From assembly GCF_010389155.1 (NCBI RefSeq), contig NC_057768.1, forward strand, positions 24,995,966 to 25,059,965: 64,000 nt of DNA, in the 5' to 3' direction. Position numbers and translations under genes: made by a program. Numbering within the stretch: the stretch's first letter is position 1; every line of letters starts with the position of its first letter. The DNA comes from Erigeron canadensis. Its lineage: Eukaryota > Streptophyta > Magnoliopsida > Asterales > Asteraceae. The notes under the pieces are model-generated. The model was not told where the DNA came from. It worked only from the letters and a program-made list of their open reading frames with translations, and did not search any database. Shown one piece after another: positions 56,362 through 64,000 of this stretch.

Positions 56362-59327
56362 GAACTATCGGCAATAGGGAAAATGATCCCTGCATCTAAC
56401 AGTTTAATCACTTCTTTCTTAACCACCTCTTTCATATTTGGATTAAGCCTCCTTTGTCTCTGGACAACGGGCTTAACATCATCAACAAAATCTACCTTGT
56501 GCATGCAAAAATCAGGGCTAATACCTGGAATATCAGTGGTCATCCAAGCAAAAGCCCGCTTATGAGCTTTGAGCACGACCAAAAGAAGATTTTTCTCGTC
56601 ACTCGAAAGTGCGGACGAGATAACAACGGGCAAAGAGGATTTACCTGCCAAGTAAGCATACTCCAAGTGGGCAGGCAATGGCTTAAGCTCCAGATCAGTA
56701 GGGGGTACATCTACCGAATTTGGTACCCTCGAGCTTCCATCAGCAACAACCTTTTCAAAGCTCTCATTTTCTAGAGGTGTGTCATCCATATCAAGCGCCA
56801 TCACCTCTGCAAACAAATCATCATCACCAATATCTCCAGCCCCTAAGCAAATGAGCTCTTCATCAACTTCTGTTTCCATGAATTCCTGAAATTCTTGATC
56901 CAAAGCATCATCAATAACGTCAATCCTGAAACAAGATTCATCAATTGAGTTAGAATGCTTAATAGATCGTTCAACATTAAACACTATCCTATCAGTACCC
57001 ACACCCAACGAAATTTCCTTATCTTTCACCCGGATGATAGCATCCACAGTGTTAAGGAATGGTCTACCTAAAATCAAGGGTACCTTAGTGTCTTCTTCCA
57101 TTTTTAAGATCACAAAATCAACAAGAAAAACTATATGACCTACTCGGACAGTCATTTTTTCAGCAATCCCAATGGGATACTGAAAAGAGTGGTCCGCTAG
57201 TCTTATACTCATACGAGTAGGTCTCAAAATACCGGAAGCCAACTTACTCCAAACCGAGTAAGGCATCAAATTAATACTTGTACCTAAATCTGCCAATGCC
57301 TTACAAGTCAAAGTACGAATAGAACAAGTTATAAGAAAACTCCCTAGATCCTCAAGCTTGGGCGAAATCTATTGATTCTGCAAGATAGCAGAACACTCAG
57401 CATTGAGATATGTCGCCTTTACCTCATCCATCTTTCCTTTATCTGTAACAAGTTCCTTGATAAATTTCGCATAGTTTGGCATTCCCTGTATCAAATCAAC
57501 TAAAGGAACATTAATGTGAACATTTTTAATAATATTAAAAAATTTATCATACTGTTCCTTCAATTTGGCCTTCCTGAACCTCTGGGGAAATGGAACCTTA
57601 GGCTTATACGGTTTGGCCTCAGGTTTCACCGCCGGTTTGGATGGATTGACCGGAGTCTTCGCGATTGTATCTTCTTCCATCTCAATTTCTTCATCAATAG
57701 CTTCAGCTTCATCATTTCCTGTATCCTGCACATCTGAAACAATAACATTAGGATTAGGAGAAGGAGCATAGGATCTACCTGTATGAGTAGTAATGGCCTT
57801 CGCTTGCTCCTGACGAACAGGCGGTGGAGTGTACTTCTGACCATTATTAGACCCTTGATTCTACTTCGGATTCTGCTGAGTGTTACTAGGCAAAGCACCC
57901 TGGGGCGTAGTGAGAGCAACCATCCTACTTTCAAGATCCTTAAAGATAATATCCTGATTTTTGGCATTCATCTCCACCTTACCATTAATCTGTATACTTG
58001 TGTTTGTCTCAATCTGATTTCTCATCATCTGCTTCATCATTTCTCTCAACTCGGCATTAGGATCAGTAGTAGAAGAGGAAGAACCCGATCCTTGGCTTTG
58101 ATGAGTCTCCTGCTGCCATGACTGACTTTGATAATTTCTCCTTTGCCACCTGTTACTAGAAAAACGAGAAGAATTAGCAGGAAAAGTAGAGTTATAAGAA
58201 TTGTTACCTGATGACCGATTCTGAAAACCGGTGTTTCTCTGAAAACCTCCTTGCTGATTCTGAACAAAACTAACATCTTCAGGTCCCCGGTTGGGACACT
58301 CTTCTGAATAGTGTGTCTCTCCACAATGATCACACCCATCAGCAAGCACCTTCACATCTCGTTCTAGATATCGAAACCGTGATTCTTGGTTAGCAAACCC
58401 TTTATCCATTCTTGCCGATAAAGCTTGAATCTCATCAATGACACTAGAACTGTTGCTTCCATCGGCTCTTGCAACCTTACTTTGCTTGAATCGGCTCTCA
58501 TTCTTCACAAACCTCTTATCATCCATAGCCGCATTATCCTTCACCATACACTCCAAAATGTCAAAACCTTCATTTGGAGTAATCTTGCTAAAACTTCCAC
58601 CAAAAGCATACCCCATCTCTCTCTTAGAGGCCTTGGTCAATCCATCAAAGAACAATTCCACATACTTCTCTTTGGTCAATCCATGACCCGGACAATTTCT
58701 CAACATTTCTTTAAACCGGATCCATGCATCTACCACATCTTCCCCATCTTCTTGCATGAAGGACCTTATCAAGTTTTCCAATTGCCTTTGAGTTCTAACC
58801 GAGTAAAACTCACCAATAAAAGCTTCCTTGAGTTGATCCCAAGTTGTAATCGAATTCTCGGGAAGATCATTAAACCAATCTTCGGCATCCCCGGTAAGAG
58901 TGATAGGAAAGGTTTCAAGTTTCACGGCATTCATTTGGTTTTGGCCATATTGGTAAAGCCGTGCCAACTTCTCAAACCTCTCCAAGTGCTTATATGGATC
59001 CCATTTCTTCTTTCCATCAAACTTTTGCTCTTCAATGCTCTTTAGATGATTCGGTTTCAAATTGAAGCTTTGATCAACCGCCGGTGTTCTAATAGCGGAA
59101 CCACGAGCCGAAGGAATATTGCGGGCTCGGTCCCCGTACTTGATGTCATTCGGGTCTCTTGGTGGATTGTCACTCATTTCTTCTTTCACAAGTGCAAGCT
59201 CAAAGAATTCCTCTAGATAGAAGCCTTCTTCGTCCGGATCCGGTGGTGCTGTGAAGTTGATCCTGCGTCTAGGTGGAGTCTTCAATGGACTAAAAAGCGG
59301 TCTCCCCGAAGAACGCAAAATCATCAA
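56358..59327 (-). pseudogene. Gypsy gag and protease, same frame with two stops
   Basis: Gag: 59327-57861, 488 residues, with a retrotrans_gag core (WDPYKHLERFEKLARLYQ; LTGDAEDWFNDLP; TWDQLKEAFIGEF) and a zinc knuckle CDHCGETHYSEEC. After a TAG (57861-57863) the frame continues through a Pro/Lys linker and FPQRFRKAKLKEQYDKF to a second TAG (57369-57371), then the protease (ADLGTSINLMPYSVW; VPLILGRPFLNTV) and the start of the polymerase (VVQRQRRLNPNMKEVVKKEV; DAGIIFPIADSS). All three pieces share one frame, so only nonsense changes separate them. Confidence 0.9.
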
Positions 59328-59480
59328 CTATTAAAGAATCCTGCAAAACACAACTAACACCACACGTCAAATGCACCTATGATAATTCAAGAAAACAAAT
59401 CTAAACTTATAAAGCAAATAACTTCCTCACGCGTGATGAAGGATCAAACCACTAAATAAACAACTAAATCGGCACACAAT

Positions 59481-59497
59481 CCCCGGCAGCGGCGCCA
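59481..59497 (-). other. Gypsy primer-binding site (tRNA-Asp type)
   Basis: Minus strand TGGCGCCGCTGCCGGGG, 6 bases inside the 5' LTR end. This is the Athila-type site complementary to the tRNA-Asp 3' end. Confidence 0.85.
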
Positions 59498-59503
59498 AAA
59501 ACT

Positions 59504-61119
59504 TGATGTGCAAAATCGAGCTTTAAATTTATAAAACTAAAACTACCCAGAAACTCACTACTACGCACTCACGGGCAGTGAACCCGATCATTTGTAATAT
59601 AGTTAAGAGGTAAGTCTGAGTTCGTTCTCAGGGATTGGGAAATGATTAGTTGCTTGTAAAATGGTTTGGAAAACGGGTGTTGCTTCGAAAATCCTTTTGA
59701 CAAATAAAGTAAACGGGTTTGCAAAATAATTGCATAAATTAAAAAAAAAAAAAAAAACTTCAGACAATATAATTAAAAGTCATCCACCTTGACTTCCCTT
59801 GACTTCAAATGTGATTGCATTTAGTGAAGAACAAATTCTCTAGAATTTAAAGATAATCGTGACAAGATTAAGCTACTCACGTGGTACCACCAACCGTGAA
59901 CAGATTACCGAATCACCTAACTACTAGTCGAATTACCCAAGCCGGTACCACCAAAACTAAGACAACTCTTCTAACAATCAATTTTATTGACTATCAAATT
60001 ATCAATTGAACCTATGTAACAATAGCGTGGTACCACCAACCGATATCAATCACGTTGACAAAATTAATCTTTTCTTAAAATGATATTCACTATCATACCA
60101 TGAACTAGTGATAATTACTTATAGACAAGTAACCGTTTTAAAATCACATACACATTCAACTGGTACCACCAACGAAGAATCATATGCAACCAATATCAAA
60201 ATTAATTAATGAAAAGAGTTAACATCATCAAGATCACAGAACAACGATAATTAAATAAACCCTTTTGAATTAAAAATATTGCAATCACATTATCCGTCTA
60301 GTTTCATCAAGGTGGATGATTAAACGTTTAGCCACTCATGATCAATTCACAATAATGAATAAAATAGAAGAGAAACATGATGTACCAATCGTTTGAAGAA
60401 AATAAAATGCAAGACAATAAGTAGATACGATCTAGATGGGTGCCCGTGAATCTTCAACGAATCCGCCTAAGAAATAATCTTGATTGGAGGAAGAAGAACC
60501 CTTGTAGAGCAGCTCCTAGAAAGATTTTTGATACCTGATTTTCGACCTAGGGTTTTCTATTTATACCCCTCCAAAATCTGATGCAGAAACAAGGAAAGGT
60601 ATGTTCTCCCGTGTACCCACTGCGGCGCAGTGGGGTTGAGACTTCCCTCACTGCGGCGCAGTGAGGTGATCTTGACCTTTGACTTCAAGTGACTGCGGCG
60701 CAGTACGTTTCCACAGCCTCCTTTCTTCTCTACTTGACTGCGGCGCAGTCATCTCCTAGCCATCCCCACTACGGCGCAGTGGGGGTTTGTCCATTTATTT
60801 TCGTGGATCAAGGTTGCGGCGCAGTGGGCATGACAACCTCCACTGCAGCGCAGTCACGAGCTTGTACAGAGAAAACTTATTTCGATCTCGATTACTCGCC
60901 AAACTCTGCCATATCTTCCACTCAAATCAACTCTCATCAACATACGGACTTCCTGGACAATAATCACCCGAAAATGTACCAAATGGACGCGTAACCTGTT
61001 CAGAGCCTGTAAACACTAACAAACACCATAAACGCGCCAAATGCATACAAAAACGACTTAAAACATATATTGAAATGGCCAATAACGATGTGGGTAATGG
61101 GTATAAATTAGTCACATCA
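59504..61119 (-). repeat. Gypsy 5' LTR (1616 bp)
   Basis: Partner of 48442-50056. TATA-like box at 60558-60565 (minus). Seven GC palindromes at 60616-60855; the first is intact here (gcgcagtgggg) but mutated in the other LTR (gcgcattgggg). Confidence 0.95.
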
Positions 61120-61728
61120 AGAAAATTAGAGTCATTGGCCTTTTTAGGAATCTTCTTCTCAAATTCAATGAGCACAGCATGGAGTTCATTAATATTCTTT
61201 TTCATAGAGTGCATGTTATAGTTCTGCACAAAACTCTCAAATTCATTAGGAAGAGATTTGAGAATCATGCCAACTTTAACATCTTTATGATAAGCATACT
61301 CCATTGATTCCATTTTGTCAAAAATGCTCTTCATCTTGAGCACATGACTGCTAACCGACTTTCCAGATTCAAGTTTCATATCATGGAGTTCCACGACATT
61401 GTCGAAAAGTTCCACTCGGCTCTCTGATCATATCATATGGAGTGTAAAGTACGAATTGTTTTTGTAGCTCGGGAGACATGCTCGCAAGCATCAAACAACA
61501 AACTTCATTGAATCTAGTGTACTGAACTCTATAGTCAGCCTTTTCAGCTGCTGTAGCAGTGGCAGCCGGTTCATTAGGCCATTGTTTTTCAATGACATCC
61601 ATACGTTCCTCAACTCGCAGAACAATTCGTAGTTGACGAAACCAGTCATTGAAATTTGATCCAGTAAGTTTTTCTCTTTCAAACATTTGCCAAAAAGCAT
61701 TGGTGTTTGTGGAGGGATTCATTGCCAT
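61120..61728 (-). pseudogene. Copia gag, interrupted by the gypsy insertion
   Basis: Starts at 61728 (MAMNPSTNTNAFWQMFEREK) with a UBN2-type gag core (LTGSNFNDWFRQLRIVLR; EVCCLMLASMSPELQKQF). The frame shifts near 61420 and continues 61415-61127 (HDMKLESGKSVSSHVLKMKS; ILKSLPNEFESFVQNYNM). It ends at ANDSNF, where the gypsy element begins, and resumes beyond 48441 as MIKGGWIQKAK. Confidence 0.88.
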
Positions 61729-63338
61729 CTACAGAACAGATTAAGTTCAAAAATCAATATTTTCGATAATCAATCCTTAAGAAATTAAATACCCAACGTT
61801 TATAGAATAAACAATTAATTTCATTAAGGCTAGGATCCCAATGACATGCAACCATTTCATCTGTTGATCTGCTAGAAATGATTATACTCAAAAGGTAAGT
61901 GCTATAAATAAATGCATTACAAGTGCAATTCTTAGAAAGTATGGGACCTACGTAAGACACTCAATTCATCAAGTGATCCTTTGTAGTCATGTTTTGTCCC
62001 ATCTTTTGCCATGGGTCAAGGTCTCACCGCTTAACTCGTTTTAAGTCGTCCAACTAAGAACGTGCAAAATTGACCACCACTGTGTACCAGTGAATGGGTT
62101 TCGCCATGCAATCGCCAAATTGGATGGCAAATGACTTAAGTTTATCGGGTCATTCAATTTGATATGTGATCAAAAAGTTATGTTTTGAAGATTCATGCAT
62201 ATCTTCTAAACATAATATTTAATAAAATCATTTGTATAGTCTTAACAACGCAAGAGAGCTCGGTAGCTCCATTTGACCGCACAAAGAAGCGCAAGGGCAA
62301 AGGTTTGCGATGAACGCTATTAAAAACCCGCCCTTTTAGAAGGTTAGCGCACTCCGGCTTATACCTCTCTTAGAGTTTGTTCAAATGGGTGAGCCGGTGT
62401 ATCTCAAGGTTGTAAGACTCCAATTTTATTAAAAAATCTCTATTTCGATATTGCTTAGTCAAGTTTATATTTTCTCAAAACAATTTTACATCACAATTTA
62501 TATCACAATAAATATGTAAAATCATAAACTATAACTTTTAAGCATGCAACGAGTTATGGTAGGCCACCTAAACATGTCACTATGGTTTATTCATGTCTAA
62601 TTCGGCTCCCCCTTCAAAGAAGAGGACCACATACATCAAGTCGCCTTGATTGCGTAAGCCTTAAACATATACAACACAAACAATTATCATATGATCACAT
62701 AGTTTGCTCACTGGAAATTCCAGTAGCTTCACGACCTGTTTAGACCTGTTTTTGGTCCGATTCAGATTTCGACCAGAACTACAAAGTTTTATCCCTATGT
62801 GTTGAGCATCTACAGTTCAAAGCACGACCTCTAACTCATTACGGATTAAAAGATATGAATTTTTTAGTAAACTGTCGCAAAACAGAAAGTTTATACGAAA
62901 AATTCACATTGTCACACAATTAATTATACCATTATCTAGCATAATTAACCCTAATGATCAAGATGTCATATAAATATATCTAAGTAAGAATCATGAATGA
63001 TTTGCATAAAAAATTCATGATTTTTACTTCTTTTTAACCATTAAAATTAAAGGTACAACATATAATTACATACAATTTATCATATAAACATGTAATTAAT
63101 CAAAACTTGGATTAGGAACCCTAAAAAAAACTTTTTTTTTTTTATATATTTCTGGAAATTTCGATCCATATATATATATGTATATATTAAAACTTTTTTT
63201 CATATTTAAATAATGTAATTAAATTACAAAATCAATTTAACAATATATATATATAATCAAAATTTTTTTAAATCAAGAACCCTAACCCCCCCCCCCTTCA
63301 AGTTTTGATCTTTTGGTAATCAAAAAACATACATAGTA
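61729..63338 (-). other. Copia 5' leader
   Basis: About 1.6 kb between the PBS and the gag start. AT-rich, with a C10 run near 63285-63295 and no supported frame. Confidence 0.6.
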
Positions 63339-63352
63339 GGCTCGTGATACCA
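63339..63352 (-). other. Copia primer-binding site (initiator tRNA-Met type)
   Basis: Minus strand TGGTATCACGAGCC, two bases from the LTR end. It matches the usual TGGTATCAGAGCC with one extra C. Confidence 0.75.
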
Positions 63353-63353
63353 C

Positions 63354-64000
63354 TGTTGGGTTATATAACTATTTATCAAATCAAATCACAAAGCACGCAA
63401 CGGAAGACAAGATCTATGCAGTTTAATTAATTAACCAAAGTATAGAATATGTACCTTATATTGGAGAGATTAAAACAAGAACAAGGTTTAAAATAACCTC
63501 TCTACGATTGCACACACAACGTTGGAACGTACGTATGCTAGTACTTGATCACGAACAAACAACCATTTGTTAATACCCTTTCACATGAACCAAACAAAAC
63601 CCGAAACCCTTTGTTTTTGTGAGGAACGACCGAAGCCAAGAAAGAGGGAGGAGGAGAGAATTTTAAGGTTTTAGAAAACCTTAATAATTGTGTGTTAAAA
63701 AACTTAAGAAAAGGGTTTGTATTTATAGCCTCACATTAACTTGAAAAACAAGTTTAGGGTTTTCTAAAAACCCTTAATGTTGTAGCCGTCCCCCCTAGGA
63801 AGATTCTAGAGGGTTTCTTATTTTTTCATTTAATCACAATTGTCTCCCTCGTTAAGTCCGTCAGTTAAGTACCGTTAACTTTTAACATTTAACAGACGAC
63901 CGTTAGTTTTTCGTGATCAAATTAATTAATAAATTACATTTAATATATTAATTAATTATAGTTACATTCACGTTGAGGTGTGACCCCGTAGGCTTAAATA
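63354..64000 (-). repeat. Copia 5' LTR, truncated by the window end
   Basis: The first 647 bp match 43524-44170 with about a dozen differences. TATA-like box at 63720-63727 (minus). Confidence 0.92.

Larger units (their letters stand above)
48442..61119 (-). mobile_element. Athila-like Ty3/gypsy LTR retrotransposon, 12.68 kb, minus strand
   Basis: LTRs at 48442-50056 and 59504-61119, each with TGATG...CATCA ends. The PBS is complementary to tRNA-Asp, typical of Athila. Order on the minus strand: gag, protease, reverse transcriptase, RNase H, integrase, a 3.7-kb non-coding 3' region, polypurine tract. The flanks agaac and agaaa fit a 5-bp target duplication with one change. About 20 differences between the LTRs (by eye, roughly 1.2%) make this a young insertion. 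It landed in the gag of the copia host; the host frame reads through when the guest and one flank copy are removed. Internal frames carry several stops and frameshifts. Confidence 0.93.
43524..64000 (-). mobile_element. Ty1/copia LTR retrotransposon, minus strand, split by a gypsy insertion and cut by the window
   Basis: LTRs start identically at 43524 and 63354; the right LTR runs off the window. On the minus strand the order is 5' LTR (63354-64000+), PBS, leader, gag, protease, integrase, reverse transcriptase, RNase H, PPT, 3' LTR (43524-44213). Integrase ahead of reverse transcriptase defines copia. A 12.7-kb gypsy element sits in the gag region. Roughly a dozen differences over 647 aligned LTR bases (by eye) suggest a somewhat older insertion than the gypsy guest, as nesting requires. 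Reading frames are broken, so it is not autonomous. Confidence 0.92.

Overview
The window is nuclear DNA of a flowering plant. Genes have introns with GT-AG borders, intergenic DNA is AT-rich, and about half the window is transposable elements: MULE, Helitrons, several MITE families, SINEs, Ty1/copia and an Athila-type Ty3/gypsy element. The repeat style suggests a eudicot, possibly Asteraceae, but that is inference. There are no operons; each host gene stands alone.

Layout. 1-4.5 kb: a Mutator-like (MULE) transposase gene whose reading frame runs through four exons into a C-terminal OTU cysteine-protease domain, with a convergent partial gene at the left edge and a perfect 138-bp palindrome upstream. 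5.0-7.6 kb: a Helitron carrying a decayed PIF1-helicase piece. 9-10.7 kb: a foldback MITE and degenerate T-rich repeats. 11.15-13.96 kb: mitochondrial pyruvate dehydrogenase kinase (PDK, 6 exons, one GC-AG intron, SINEs in intron 1). 17.5-20.3 kb: an IQ67-domain (IQD) calmodulin-binding protein whose first exon does not join cleanly. 20.7-25 kb: probable 3' exons of an unrecognised gene and a stray ARM/BTB-protein fragment. 25.25-26.42 kb: a Shewanella-like protein phosphatase (SLP2-like). 26.6-27.6 kb: a truncated relic of the PDK gene. 28.6-32.5 kb: a tandem duplication of the PMEI-like pro-region of a pectin methylesterase, each copy broken at a different place. 33.3-37.4 kb: mitochondrial ribosomal protein L3 (5 exons), with a Helitron, a MITE and a SINE in intron 1. 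37.8-43.4 kb: MITE-rich DNA with a probable solo LTR. 43.5-64.0 kb: a Ty1/copia element (minus strand) split in its gag by a 12.7-kb Athila-like gypsy element (also minus). Both retrotransposons keep LTRs, PBS and PPT but have broken reading frames.

The confident host genes are PDK, IQD, SLP2-like and mitochondrial RPL3; they have unrelated jobs. The most unusual signals are the transposase-OTU fusion, the 138-bp palindrome, about 21 short GC palindromes with compensating flanks in the gypsy element, the PDK relic, and the two PMEI copies with complementary lesions. All coordinates were read by eye; no homology search was run.
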